In this document: in pieces, positions 1 through 8,734 of the stretch
How positions within the stretch are numbered: position 1 is the first letter of the stretch
Layout: every line of letters begins with the position of its first letter
From: Neobacillus bataviensis LMG 21833
Lineage (GTDB): Bacteria > Bacillota > Bacilli > Bacillales > Cytobacillaceae
Length of the DNA stretch: 64,000 nt
Assembly: GCF_000307875.1 (NCBI RefSeq)
Contig: NZ_AJLS01000055.1
Location: forward strand, 170,468 to 234,467
Direction of reading: 5' to 3'
Notes under the pieces: generated by a model
What the model was told of the DNA's origin: nothing
Seen by the model: only the letters and a program-made list of their open reading frames with translations
Database searches by the model: none
Program-made: the position numbers and the translations under genes

Positions 1-1028
1 TTCCCATCTAAATATATTGCTGCTTTCCCGACTATTTCTTCATTTTTAGAACTCGTCCATTTTTTCTTAGGTTTAAATAATTTATACTTCACTGAAAACA
101 AAGCCATTTCATCATTAGTTGCTGGATAAACAATTGACTTTTTTACAAACAAATGATCCTTATAGTATTTGTTTTTTATTGCATCGATTTTCCCCTTAAC
201 TAACACCTCGGCCATATCAAACCCCTTAAATCCGCCTTCATACATGGAAATATGATCATTCCAATCGTTCGAATCATTTAAGGTAACCGCAATTAGATTC
301 ATATCTCCTTTTGTTGCGGTTGTAACTAGCGTTCGTTTCGCACGTTTTGTAAAGCCCGTCTTTCCGCCTGTACAATATTTATATTTTGATAGCAGACGAT
401 TCTTGTTTTTCCATTCCCTGTCCCAATTTTCTGTTGGATTTGGGGCTTTATATACCTTGGTACCTGAAATTTTTTGAAAGGTTTTATTTTTCATTGCATA
501 GCGCATGAGGATGGCCATATCATATGCCGTTGAATAATGATTTTCATGATCATCAAGTCCGTGCGGATTGGCGAAATGGGTATTATGCATCCCAATTTCC
601 TTTGCCTTTTGATTCATTAAATAGACAAAGCCATCCAAACTTCCCCCTACATGCTCGGCGATTGCCACTGCTGTGTCATTTCCGGATCTTAGCATCAAAC
701 CATAGACAAGATGATTAAGCTTTATTTTTTCTCCTGGTTTTAAATATACTGACGACCCCTCGGCATGGGTTGCCTTTTCACTCACTTTAACCGTTTGATT
801 CATTTTTCCCGATTCAATTGCGAGAATGGCAGTCATGATTTTTGTTATACTTGCAATTCTCCTTTTGGTGTGTGCATCCTTCTCAAAGAGAACTCGTCCA
901 GTTTTTTGCTCTAATAGGACGGCGCTAGCAGCACTGACTCCGAGGGTGGCATCAACCTTCTGAGGAATGTTTACAATCAATAGTGAGACTATGAGGGAAA
1001 GTGTCACTAGCTTCAAAATCATTTTCAT
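1..1028 (-). CDS. dacB: D-alanyl-D-alanine carboxypeptidase DacB (PBP5*), partial at window edge
   Basis: Penicillin-binding D,D-carboxypeptidase of the spore-cortex type; it trims pentapeptide side chains and so sets cortex cross-linking. About 342 residues are visible and the frame is still open at base 1, so the C-terminus lies outside the window. A hydrophobic signal segment covers residues 5-25. The active-site motifs are all present: SITK near residue 60, SGN near 115 and KTG near 220. The ATG at 1028 follows GAGG by 8 bases. Position next to ypuI and scpBA matches B. subtilis dacB, which is followed there by spmA and spmB. DacF at 13681 is a paralogue, so the assignment to DacB rests on context. 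Confidence 0.9.
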   Translation of the reverse strand, partial: MKMILKLVTLSLIVSLLIVNIPQKVDATLGVSAASAVLLEQKTGRVLFEKDAHTKRRIASITKIMTAILAIESGKMNQTVKVSEKATHAEGSSVYLKPGEKIKLNHLVYGLMLRSGNDTAVAIAEHVGGSLDGFVYLMNQKAKEIGMHNTHFANPHGLDDHENHYSTAYDMAILMRYAMKNKTFQKISGTKVYKAPNPTENWDREWKNKNRLLSKYKYCTGGKTGFTKRAKRTLVTTATKGDMNLIAVTLNDSNDWNDHISMYEGGFKGFDMAEVLVKGKIDAIKNKYYKDHLFVKKSIVYPATNDEMALFSVKYKLFKPKKKWTSSKNEEIVGKAAIYLDG

Positions 1029-1117
1029 TGGTTTAACCTCGTCTCCTTCTAATCTGTCTACTTGTAAGCTTATAGCTTTGTACAAGTTTATGCGGGACGG
1101 GTTCTTATAAGAACAAG

Positions 1118-1140
1118 AAAACTCGCCTTTCGACGAGTCT
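1118..1140 (-). terminator. Rho-independent terminator after the sod gene
   Basis: Stem ACTCG/CGAGT with a short loop, followed on the minus strand by TTTTC. It lies directly downstream of the superoxide dismutase stop and separates that gene from dacB. Confidence 0.6.
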
Positions 1141-1156
1141 TCAAATGGGAACAGCT

Positions 1157-2047
1157 CTAAAAAGCTGGCCATTTTATATCTGCAGCTTTTTCAAACCTTA
1201 TTTCAACATCATGCCAATTGACTATATTCCACCATTTATCCACGTACTCCGCCCTGTTGTTTTTGTATTGGAGATAATAGGCATGCTCCCAAACATCGAG
1301 AACAAGGAGAGGAATCGTATCCCACTGCGTCAATAACATATGCCGCTCCGATTGTAACACTTCCAAATGCCTTGCCCTTGGTGACCAGACCAATAAAGAC
1401 CAGCCAGCTCCTTCCACTTGCTTGGCAGCTTCAGAGAATTGTCGTTTAAAAGCCTCAAAGCTTCCAAAATATCCATCTATTTCTTGCTTTAATATGCCTT
1501 GCGGACCACTGCTGCCATTCGGAATCATATTTCTCCAAAAAATCGTATGAAGATAATGACCAGAACCGTGAAAAGCAAGCTCACGTGACCAATGCTTAAT
1601 GAATGAAAAATCATTGGTTTCCCTAGCCTTTTTAAGATTAAGTTCGGCTCGATTTAATCCATCCACATATGAACGATGGTGCTTATCGTGGTGCAATCTC
1701 ATGATTTCCTCAGATATATACGGCTCTAAGCCATTATAGGGATAGGGCAGTTCCGGTAAGGTATGTCCTCCGGGAGGAAGTGTTTTTTCTACAATCCAAA
1801 TATTTCCGACTTCTTGTTTCCTTCTAAAATAATGTTCCAGTTGTTCATGTATATTCTCAGCCTTTACCTGAAGACCAAGCAGCTCCTCAGACGATAATTC
1901 TCGGTTCGTGCTTTCAATTAATTCGGTAAATTCGTCAAGTTTTTCCCATAATTCCGAGTCTTCCCCCACCTTTTCCGATTGAAGAAATTGTTTCATTTGC
2001 TCATTCCAATCAAATAGCTCATTAACATATCGGCTAAATCGATCCAT
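1157..2047 (-). CDS. sodF: Superoxide dismutase (Mn/Fe family) with N-terminal extension
   Basis: Converts superoxide to oxygen and hydrogen peroxide. The C-terminal 200 residues are a full SodA/SodB domain. The metal ligands can be picked out: the first His of LHHDKHH (about residue 119), the His before TIFW (about 167), and Asp and His of DVWEHAYY (about 251 and 255). A Gln in LLTQWD sits where Mn-type enzymes carry their outer-sphere Gln. About 90 charged, helix-like residues precede the domain, making it longer than SodA (about 200) and like B. subtilis SodF (281). The start chosen is the ATG at 2047 after GAGG; an upstream TTG at 2095 is possible. It sits between dacB and ypuI, an unusual position. 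Confidence 0.85.
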   Translation of the reverse strand: MDRFSRYVNELFDWNEQMKQFLQSEKVGEDSELWEKLDEFTELIESTNRELSSEELLGLQVKAENIHEQLEHYFRRKQEVGNIWIVEKTLPPGGHTLPELPYPYNGLEPYISEEIMRLHHDKHHRSYVDGLNRAELNLKKARETNDFSFIKHWSRELAFHGSGHYLHTIFWRNMIPNGSSGPQGILKQEIDGYFGSFEAFKRQFSEAAKQVEGAGWSLLVWSPRARHLEVLQSERHMLLTQWDTIPLLVLDVWEHAYYLQYKNNRAEYVDKWWNIVNWHDVEIRFEKAADIKWPAF

Positions 2048-2137
2048 TAAATCCTCATTCCTCTCCAGCAATAAAACAGCTTTGTATTCAATCAATCTAC
2101 CTAAATGGTATGAGGAATAAAGCTTGTTAAGAACGAG

Positions 2138-2167
2138 AAAGGCCGCCCTTATTAAAAGGACAGCCTT
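2138..2167 (-). terminator. Terminator after ypuI
   Basis: Imperfect stem AAGGCxGxCCTT/AAGGxCxGCCTT downstream of ypuI on the minus strand, followed by TTTC. Confidence 0.5.
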
Positions 2168-2177
2168 AGACCCTAGT

Positions 2178-2666
2178 TTATTTTGATTGAATCATTTTAG
2201 TTCGATAATCGGTTTCATAGTACTCAAGTTCTTCCCTAATTCTTTGGAAATCCCCTTCTAGATTCTTTAGGAGTTGCACAACACTTTCCGAAACGTTTCG
2301 GGAAAATTTAATCGAATTTCGTCCTGTATAGGCGGAACGGCTATCTTCAAACCAAGCATCATTCTTCGGTGAGAAAAACTCTTCAATACATTGATGGTAA
2401 ATCTTATAAAGAGTTTTTTCGGCTGCTGCTTTTTGAAAAGGTTCGTTTATCAAGATAACAGAGCATGTTTCTAAACATTCTGCGCTATAAACAGCTAACT
2501 TGCGTAAATTGGCAAAGATTATTTTATTATAGCTGCGCTCTTCTTCATTTTCTACTTTCAATTCCGAAATCGTTGTTTCATTTAAAAAGTCTTCAATTAT
2601 TGAAATTGACTTTGTTAAAAAATCTTTAACATCCATAAGTTGCGTTTTAACCAATGAATTCCCCAT
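2178..2666 (-). CDS. ypuI: YpuI family protein (DUF3907)
   Basis: A 162-residue soluble, mostly helical protein of unknown function. Its place downstream of scpAB and upstream of dacB is that of ypuI in B. subtilis, where the protein is about 179 residues. The start MGNSLVKTQ follows AGGGGGT closely. No catalytic motif or membrane segment is visible. The family assignment rests on synteny, length and the MGN start; the function is unknown. Confidence 0.75.
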   Translation of the reverse strand: MGNSLVKTQLMDVKDFLTKSISIIEDFLNETTISELKVENEEERSYNKIIFANLRKLAVYSAECLETCSVILINEPFQKAAAEKTLYKIYHQCIEEFFSPKNDAWFEDSRSAYTGRNSIKFSRNVSESVVQLLKNLEGDFQRIREELEYYETDYRTKMIQSK

Positions 2667-2705
2667 AGTTACCCCCTAATATTTACCTAAGATCAATTTA
2701 CTTTA

Positions 2706-3179
2706 TTATAGCGGCTGCAGGATGAACTCTAGTGGAGAACGAAGTTCAAAGCCCTTTTTTTGTTTAAGGGCAAGCATTATTTCAGGCAATTTAGTAAAGT
2801 TAATATCTTGGAAATAGGCAGCAAACTCCTGTTTAGAATTAATATATAGGCGTTTACGGCTGCGAAGTCCTGGATTTTTTAAGAGGCAAATAAGTGCAAC
2901 AATTTCTTTGAAATAAACTTCATTTCCTTCATGAACCATTATGGGATCTTGCTGATATGGGGTAAACTCAGCAAAGATTTGATCAAAGTACCTTACATAC
3001 AGAACATGCAGCGTTTTTTCTACACCATCTTCAATGAAGGTAACTTCACTTCTGTTAAAAAAGTCCTCTGAAGTATTTGATTTTTCTTTTTCTAATTCAA
3101 ATCCTTTACACTCTTTAATTAGCAACTTAATCTCGCTCCTTGTCGAAATGCTTAAGCCTTGTTGGATTACTAAAAACAT
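2706..3179 (-). CDS. Hypothetical protein between scpB and ypuI
   Basis: A 157-residue open frame that I do not recognise. It lies 38 bases downstream of scpB and 39 bases upstream of ypuI on the same strand, so it is probably co-transcribed with them. The sequence mixes beta-type segments (LHVLYVRYF) with Lys/Arg-rich stretches (LRSRKRLY) and has no signal peptide or transmembrane segment. The ATG at 3179 lacks a good Shine-Dalgarno sequence; a TTG at 3125 preceded by AAGGAG is an alternative start giving 139 residues. B. subtilis has no gene at this position, so this looks like a lineage-specific addition. No function is proposed. Confidence 0.65.
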   Translation of the reverse strand: MFLVIQQGLSISTRSEIKLLIKECKGFELEKEKSNTSEDFFNRSEVTFIEDGVEKTLHVLYVRYFDQIFAEFTPYQQDPIMVHEGNEVYFKEIVALICLLKNPGLRSRKRLYINSKQEFAAYFQDINFTKLPEIMLALKQKKGFELRSPLEFILQPL

Positions 3180-3217
3180 ATATTCATTTTAGCATAAATT
3201 CGTCTTCCGATTGTGAT

Positions 3218-3802
3218 TTAGGAGTTAATTGTTTCCTGAAATTTTTCAAAAAACAAGTCAGCTTCCTCCTGAATAAATTCTTCCTCGACTTTATCCGGAA
3301 GCTGTGGAAGTTCTTTTAAACTTTTTAATCCAAAATAGTCCAGGAATTCTTTTGTTGTCCCATATAAATAGGCCCTTCCTGTCCCTTCTGCCCGGCCAAC
3401 TTCCTTTATTAATACCTTCGAGACAAGGGTATGCAGCGGTCTCTCCGTTTTCACACCGCGAATTTCCTCAATTTCAGCACGGGTAATCGGCTGTTTATAG
3501 GCAATGATCGCCAATGTCTCTAAAGCAGCCTGTGATAATGTAGAGGTATGGGGGGAATCAACTAGCTTCTTAAGATAAATTGCATTTTCCTTCTTTGTTG
3601 CCAGTTGATAGGTTCCTGCTAACTGGACAACCATAATACCCCTATTAGTTTCGGCATATTCTTGTCTTAACTTCTCAATGATTTCAATCGCCTTAAGCTC
3701 ATCTACTTCTAAAACCTCTCCTAATTGCTTTAGTGAAAGACCTTCATCCCCTGCTGCAAACAATAGGCTTTCCAGAATGCTGCTCCAATTAATGATTTCC
3801 AA
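3218..3802 (-). CDS. scpB: Segregation and condensation protein B
   Basis: Winged-helix kleisin-interacting subunit of the SMC-ScpAB condensin, which organises and segregates the chromosome. It has 194 residues, near the usual 190-200. The family core is recognisable in [26 protein letters not shown] sequence around residues 90-110 and [14 protein letters not shown] after it. The first codon is a TTG, with AAAGGAG 9 bases upstream inside the end of scpA. The reading frames overlap by 14 bases, which suggests translational coupling. Confidence 0.95.
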   Translation of the reverse strand: MEIINWSSILESLLFAAGDEGLSLKQLGEVLEVDELKAIEIIEKLRQEYAETNRGIMVVQLAGTYQLATKKENAIYLKKLVDSPHTSTLSQAALETLAIIAYKQPITRAEIEEIRGVKTERPLHTLVSKVLIKEVGRAEGTGRAYLYGTTKEFLDYFGLKSLKELPQLPDKVEEEFIQEEADLFFEKFQETINS

Positions 3803-4559
3803 CCACTTCTGCTCCTTTCGCTACAACTTCAACAAAGATATCACCAAAATTTTCTTTTTGCTCAACATCAATCACTTTTCTTTTTATCAATTCCAAAACA
3901 GCTAAAAAGGTCACTACTATATGATCCTTTGCCGGATTTGGAAATAATTCATTAAAGTTTTTTCTTCCTTTAAGCTGTGTTAATTCACCCATAATCTCTG
4001 CCATTCTTTTCTCAATCGATATTTCTTGGCGGGCAATTTTAGTCGCCAGGGGCCGTTGTAACTTTTTTCTTCGCAAAAGCTTTTGGAAGGCTGCCAGCAT
4101 ATCATACAAGGAGACATTTAAGTCAGTTTTTTCAGGTTGTTTTTCCTTTGCAAAATCAGAAAGATCACTTGGCGGCTTGGTATACATAAGACCACGTTCT
4201 TCTTCCATCGTTTTAAGGTCATGTGCAGCCTCTTTATATTTGCGATATTCAATCAAGCGCTCCACAAGCTCGTCTCTTGGGTCTTCCTCGTATGTCATTT
4301 CAGAATCTACTTCATCGAAAACCTCTTCATGCTTTGGTAAAAGCATTTTGCTCTTTATTACCAGTAATGTCGCTGCCATTACTAAAAATTCACTGGCAAC
4401 ATCCAGTTGAAGCTCCTTCATTGTTTTAATATATATTAAGTATTGCTCGGTAATTTCGGCAACAGGAATATCATATATATCAATTTCAAGCCGATTAATT
4501 AAATGGAGAAGCAAATCTAACGGCCCTTCAAACGCATCAATCTTCACCTGATACGGCAT
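3789..4559 (-). CDS. scpA: Segregation and condensation protein A (kleisin)
   Basis: Kleisin subunit that bridges the SMC heads and binds an ScpB dimer. The N-terminal helical domain ([19 protein letters not shown]) and the [11 protein letters not shown] region are typical. The ATG at 4559 (MPYQVKID) is chosen because B. subtilis ScpA begins MEYQVKID and GGTGA lies 6 bases upstream; an ATG two codons earlier (4565) is possible. About 256 residues, close to the family norm. It is the first gene of the scpA-scpB run. Confidence 0.95.
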   Translation of the reverse strand: MPYQVKIDAFEGPLDLLLHLINRLEIDIYDIPVAEITEQYLIYIKTMKELQLDVASEFLVMAATLLVIKSKMLLPKHEEVFDEVDSEMTYEEDPRDELVERLIEYRKYKEAAHDLKTMEEERGLMYTKPPSDLSDFAKEKQPEKTDLNVSLYDMLAAFQKLLRRKKLQRPLATKIARQEISIEKRMAEIMGELTQLKGRKNFNELFPNPAKDHIVVTFLAVLELIKRKVIDVEQKENFGDIFVEVVAKGAEVVGNH

Positions 4560-4768
4560 GTTCATTCACCAAAATTCTTCATAAATAAAATTTGTTCATC
4601 AGTCATTTCAACTATTAATAGTATAGAGGATTCACACGGTGTAATCCAATAGAAAAATCAACCTTACAGGTTCTTAATTACCAAAACATGATGTTTGCCC
4701 ATAACAATGGACAAAACTCCCACATATTATGACAAGGAAAAGACAATAATTATGTAGGAGGTTTTAAT

Positions 4769-4855
4769 ATGGATGGCGCATTTGGAGGCGGCTTTGCTTT
4801 AATCGTCGTTTTATTCATTTTGTTAATCATTGTTGGTGCTGCTTGGGTTTACTAA
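4769..4855 (+). CDS. YjcZ-family sporulation microprotein
   Basis: A 28-residue gene too short for usual gene calling. It starts with a Gly-rich head (MDGAFGGG), continues with a single hydrophobic segment FALIVVLFILLIIVG, and ends AAWVY. This is the hallmark of the YjcZ/small sporulation membrane protein family of Bacillus. TAGGAGG lies 7 bases before the ATG, and a strong terminator follows at 4907. It stands alone between the divergent scpA and ypuF. Membrane localisation is inferred from the hydrophobic segment. Confidence 0.85.
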   Translation: MDGAFGGGFALIVVLFILLIIVGAAWVY

Positions 4856-4858
4856 CTA

Positions 4859-4893
4859 GAAAAGCGTAAACCCCTAGGCGCGGGGGCTAGACA
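4859..4893. repeat. Short copy of the AAGCG...CTAGACA dispersed repeat
   Basis: It begins GAAAAGCG and ends GGGGCTAGACA around a CCCCTAGGCGC core. These are the two ends seen in the full copy at 23243-23364, with the internal hairpin missing. It lies just after the YjcZ-type gene. Confidence 0.6.
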
Positions 4894-4906
4894 ATTAGAG
4901 AAATGG

Positions 4907-4934
4907 AAAACCCGTCATATTGACGGGTTTTTTT
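4907..4934 (+). terminator. Terminator of the YjcZ-type gene
   Basis: Perfect stem AACCCGTCA/TGACGGGTT around a short AT loop, followed by seven T on the plus strand. Confidence 0.85.
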
Positions 4935-4997
4935 CACTAAGGAAGCTGCACTGTTATGATAAACTAGATTTACATAGTTCAATAAGGGGGGGATCTC

Positions 4998-5519
4998 TTG
5001 TACCCAATCGAGTATATCCAATTTTTAGCCCATTTTCACGGAGATCGAGATTATTTTGAGTGCCATGAGTTACTTGAGGAATATTGGAAAAAGATAGATT
5101 CCAGGAACAAATCGTCCGTCTGGGTCGGTCTTATTTTACTGGCAGTATCCACCTATCATCACCGTAGAGGCAATTTTAATGGGGCAAAAAGAACATTGGA
5201 AAAAGCAACAATAATTTTCGACACTCACGCTGGTGAGCTATCAAAATTAGGCTTGGATCAATCACTTCTTCACCATTTATTAAAAGAACGATTGTCAATA
5301 ATTGCAGATACAAAAGCGTATTATAGCTATGATTTACCAATCTCTGATCCAACCCTCCTACAAATGTGTGAAACCTATTGTGAACAAGTTGGGTTTCAAT
5401 GGGGGACAGATAGTGACATCACGGAAAGCAGGCTCATACATCGACATAAATTACGGGATAGAACAAGTGTAATCGAAGAAAGACAACAGTCCTTAAAATC
5501 GCGAAAAGGCAGAGAATGA
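4998..5519 (+). CDS. ypuF: DUF309 family protein YpuF
   Basis: A 173-residue member of the DUF309 family. The family motif is visible at residues 15-32: HFHGDRDYFECHELLEEYW, with conserved His and Glu residues that give the family a metal-enzyme look, though no activity is known. It starts at a TTG after a GGGGGG ribosome binding site. In B. subtilis ypuF is also beside scpA and ribT. The stop codon is inside a bidirectional terminator shared with ribT. Confidence 0.85.
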   Translation: MYPIEYIQFLAHFHGDRDYFECHELLEEYWKKIDSRNKSSVWVGLILLAVSTYHHRRGNFNGAKRTLEKATIIFDTHAGELSKLGLDQSLLHHLLKERLSIIADTKAYYSYDLPISDPTLLQMCETYCEQVGFQWGTDSDITESRLIHRHKLRDRTSVIEERQQSLKSRKGRE

Positions 5520-5538
5520 ACCTAATTCTCTGCCTTTT
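5504..5538. terminator. Bidirectional terminator between ypuF and ribT
   Basis: Perfect 14-base arms (AAAAGGCAGAGAAT and its complement) around a 7-base loop. T-runs on both strands serve the convergent ypuF and ribT genes. The left arm includes the last ypuF codons. Confidence 0.85.
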
Positions 5539-5549
5539 ATACAATCCCC

Positions 5550-5909
<360 letters not shown>

Positions 5910-6074
5910 TCATTATATGAAATAAACCGATGAATTCCTTGGTTTCACAATAGTATATTTTTTCAAAATAATTCATTACTAAACATTTATTTATTATATG
6001 TATTTGATTTGATTGTGTTGCACTAAGCACCATCATACATAAAAATAAGAAAATCATCAAATCTCAGGATAGTT

Positions 6075-6167
6075 CTACCGATTAGGTACAATAAAAAGCC
6101 AGTAGATCAATCCCCAGATAACAGAGATCCCGATAAGGATACCAAATAATACCCAATTTCTTTTCAT
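6075..6167 (-). CDS. Small single-span membrane protein, 30 residues
   Basis: A short open frame in the 476-base stretch between ribT and ypuA. It reads MKRNW, then a hydrophobic span of about 20 residues, and ends FIVPNR. GGAGGA is placed 9 bases before the ATG, a very good ribosome binding site. Positive charges at the start predict the N-terminus inside. I do not recognise a family. Elsewhere in this intergenic stretch (5901-6074 and 6168-6280) I see only AT-rich DNA. Confidence 0.65.
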   Translation of the reverse strand: MKRNWVLFGILIGISVIWGLIYWLFIVPNR

Positions 6168-6281
6168 GAAAAATGTTCCTCCAAAAAACTTTATTCCTAG
6201 CCACCATTCTACACCAAATAACAAAAATAAGCTATTTTATCTCGTAAATGTTGTAAGTTCACCGTTTACGTTTCAAAACTA

Positions 6282-6310
6282 TGAAACTTCCAGATTAAAT
6301 AATACGTTTA
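6282..6310 (+). promoter_or_regulatory. Candidate ECF-sigma promoter of ypuA
   Basis: TGAAAC at 6282-6287 and CGTTTA at 6305-6310 with a 17-base spacer, resembling the TGAAAC-N16/17-CGTC pattern of SigM/SigX/SigW. B. subtilis ypuA is known as a SigM target. A TATAAT overlaps at 6309-6314 but lacks a matching -35. Confidence 0.45.
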
Positions 6311-6376
6311 TAATAGTGATTTCGGTTATATTATATAAGAGGTTTGACTAGAGTTATTACTTCAAGGAGGGAAATA

Positions 6377-7240
6377 ATGAAAAAGATCTTGATTCTTCTA
6401 CTATTAACATTTGTATTCGTCCATCCCATCCGCAGTTTTGCAGATATGGCAGAGGGAGATATGATTGTCACATTGGGTGAAAATTTGACAACAGAGCAAA
6501 AAAATAATCTATTAGCAGAAATGGGCGCACCAAAGGATGTTCAAATTGTGACCGTTTCAAATCAAGAAGAACATCAATATTTAGGTAAATACGTCGCGAA
6601 ATCATTTATAGGTACAAAGGCCATATCTTCATCAGCAATCACCGTCGCACCAAAGGGTTCAGGAGTTACGGTGAAAACAAAAAATATTAACTGGGTTACC
6701 GATGAAATGTATGTCAACGCCTTGATTACAGCTGGGGTCAAAGATGCAAATATCTATATCACTGCCCCGATTGCGGTGTCCGGAACCGCTGCCCTAACAG
6801 GGATTATCAAAGCATATGAAATTTCTGCCGATAAAACCATTCCAGAAGATGTAAAGCAGGCTGCAAATCAAGAGATGGTAGAAACAGCCAAACTCGGCGA
6901 TTCTATCGGTGAAAAAAATGCAGCCGCCTTAATCGCAAAAGTAAAAGAAGAGATTGCTAAAAACAAACCGAAAAATGATGAAGAATTACGGAACATTATT
7001 GAGCAGGCCGCAAAGGATTTAAATGTTACCCTTTCAGACGCCCAAATGCAAAGGCTGATTGACTTTTTTAATAAACTAAAGGATTTAAACATTGACTGGA
7101 ACCAAGTCAGCGATCAGCTCAATAAAGCAAAAGACCGGATTTCAAAATTTCTTCACTCTGAAGAAGGACAAGGATTTTTAGAGAAAGTTAAACAATTTTT
7201 TATTTGGCTGATTGATGCAATAAAATCATTTTTTTCATAA
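6377..7240 (+). CDS. ypuA: DUF1002 secreted protein YpuA
   Basis: A 287-residue exported protein of the DUF1002 family. The signal peptide is clear: MKK, a Leu-rich core, then SFADMAEGD with a likely cleavage after FA. The mature part starts with the family pattern MIVTLGENLTTEQKN and is followed by alternating beta strands and helices. The C-terminus is helical and ends in a hydrophobic segment FFIWLIDAIKSFFS. The ATG at 6377 is preferred over upstream starts because AAGGAGGG lies 5 bases before it. Function unknown; the candidate ECF promoter upstream suggests an envelope-stress role. Confidence 0.88.
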   Translation: MKKILILLLLTFVFVHPIRSFADMAEGDMIVTLGENLTTEQKNNLLAEMGAPKDVQIVTVSNQEEHQYLGKYVAKSFIGTKAISSSAITVAPKGSGVTVKTKNINWVTDEMYVNALITAGVKDANIYITAPIAVSGTAALTGIIKAYEISADKTIPEDVKQAANQEMVETAKLGDSIGEKNAAALIAKVKEEIAKNKPKNDEELRNIIEQAAKDLNVTLSDAQMQRLIDFFNKLKDLNIDWNQVSDQLNKAKDRISKFLHSEEGQGFLEKVKQFFIWLIDAIKSFFS

Positions 7241-7246
7241 AAGTTG

Positions 7247-7275
7247 AAAAGCTGCCGCACTTGCGACAGCTTTTT
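7247..7275. terminator. Bidirectional terminator between ypuA and lysA
   Basis: Stem AAAAGCTGYCGC/GCGRCAGCTTTT with T-runs on both strands, between convergent genes. Confidence 0.75.
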
Positions 7276-7276
7276 C

Positions 7277-8581
7277 TTATTTAAGCGGTAAATCGAGTCT
7301 TACTAAATCTTCATATGATTCTCTTTTTACAACAAGGGTTGCCTTCCCGTTTTCAACAAATACGACGGCCGGGCGCGGAATCCGGTTGTAGTTGTTTGAC
7401 ATCGAATACCCATAGGCACCTGTGCAAAATACAGCAAGAATATCTTCTTCACCCGCTTCTGGCAGCGGTAAATCCCAAATTAACATATCACCGGATTCAC
7501 AGCATTTCCCGGCAATGGAGACCGTTTCACTTGCTTTCGCTAATGGTTTATTGGCAAGAACAGCTTCATACTTTGCCTGGTAAAGTGCCGGACGGATATT
7601 ATCGCTCATTCCGCCATCAACAGCTAAATACTTCCTGACACCGGGAACTTCTTTCGATGAACCAACCTTATAAAGAGTAATCCCCGCATCCCCAACAAGT
7701 GAACGACCAGGCTCAATCCATATTTCCGGCATGGTTAATGAGCGCTGCTTAGTTAAATTTTTTACTTCTGTAATGATTTCACCTACATACTGCGATGGTG
7801 GAATTGGCTCGTCTTCTTTTGTATAGCGGATTCCAAAGCCCCCGCCAAGGTTTAACACCTTCGCTTCGAAGGATAACTCGGTTTTCCAGTATGCCATCTT
7901 TTCAACAATTTTCTGTGCCGCTAGTAAAAAACCGGTAGTTTCAAAAATTTGTGACCCGATATGGCAATGAAGTCCGAGGACATCAAAATAGTCAAATCCA
8001 ATCGCCGTTTTTAATGCCTCTTCCGCCTGTCCATTTTGAAGGTCAAAGCCAAATTTCGAATCCTCTTGGCCAGTTAAAATGTAGTCATGGGTATGTGCTT
8101 CAATTCCAGGAGTAACCCTTAAGAGGATGCTGACCTTCACATTTTTCTCCTGGCAAATAGTCTGTAATAATTCCATTTCTGAAAAATTATCAACAACAAT
8201 ACAACCAATTCCTTGGTCTAAAGCCATTTCTAATTCTTCCCGGCTTTTATTATTACCATGAAAATGAATTCTTTCTACCGGAAACCCGGCTACAATTGCG
8301 GTATACAATTCGCCGCCCGATACGACATCAAGCGATAATCCCTCTTCCTCCGCTAATTGGATCATCGCAACCGTCGAAAATGCTTTACTGGCATATGCGA
8401 CTTGAGCCTTAACATTAAGGTCTTCAAATGTTTGTTTAAAGCCCCGTGCCCTTTCTCTCATTAATGCTACATCGTATACATACAGGGGGGTCCCAAATTG
8501 CCGTGTTAACTCAACGGCATCAACCCCGCCTATTTCTAAATTCCCATTTTTATTTACATCTGTTGATCCGTAAAAATACAT
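7277..8581 (-). CDS. lysA: Diaminopimelate decarboxylase
   Basis: PLP enzyme that decarboxylates meso-diaminopimelate to lysine, the last step of lysine synthesis. The 434 residues form a fold-type III barrel with the PLP lysine in VAYASKAF (Lys 66), HIGSQI and GGGFGI for phosphate binding, and CTGAYGYSM near the C-terminus with the catalytic Cys. The ATG at 8581 is chosen because AGGAGAGAGGG precedes it and the sequence MYFYGSTDV is typical. It follows spoVAF on the same strand, as in B. subtilis, with a terminator between them. Confidence 0.96.
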   Translation of the reverse strand: MYFYGSTDVNKNGNLEIGGVDAVELTRQFGTPLYVYDVALMRERARGFKQTFEDLNVKAQVAYASKAFSTVAMIQLAEEEGLSLDVVSGGELYTAIVAGFPVERIHFHGNNKSREELEMALDQGIGCIVVDNFSEMELLQTICQEKNVKVSILLRVTPGIEAHTHDYILTGQEDSKFGFDLQNGQAEEALKTAIGFDYFDVLGLHCHIGSQIFETTGFLLAAQKIVEKMAYWKTELSFEAKVLNLGGGFGIRYTKEDEPIPPSQYVGEIITEVKNLTKQRSLTMPEIWIEPGRSLVGDAGITLYKVGSSKEVPGVRKYLAVDGGMSDNIRPALYQAKYEAVLANKPLAKASETVSIAGKCCESGDMLIWDLPLPEAGEEDILAVFCTGAYGYSMSNNYNRIPRPAVVFVENGKATLVVKRESYEDLVRLDLPLK

Positions 8582-8636
8582 TCTATTCCCTCTCTCCTGC
8601 ATAACTCACTATAGTTTATGTATATCATTATAATAA

Positions 8637-8676
8637 ATAAATAGACAGAATCTCCATAAGATACTGCCTATTTTTA
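8637..8676 (-). terminator. Terminator of the spoVA operon
   Basis: Imperfect stem AATAGxCAGxATCT/AGATxCTGxCTATT downstream of spoVAF on the minus strand, ending in TATTT. Confidence 0.5.
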
Positions 8677-8734
8677 ATCCTTTATCCCTTTATTTAATTA
8701 AAATTACTTTAGCATAACTGTAAAAAAACCGCAA

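Noticed and set aside
1101..1114. Palindrome GTTCTTATAAGAAC near the dacB promoter region, resembling a LexA box
   Set aside because: The half-sites are in the opposite orientation (GTTC...GAAC) to the LexA box (GAAC...GTTC).
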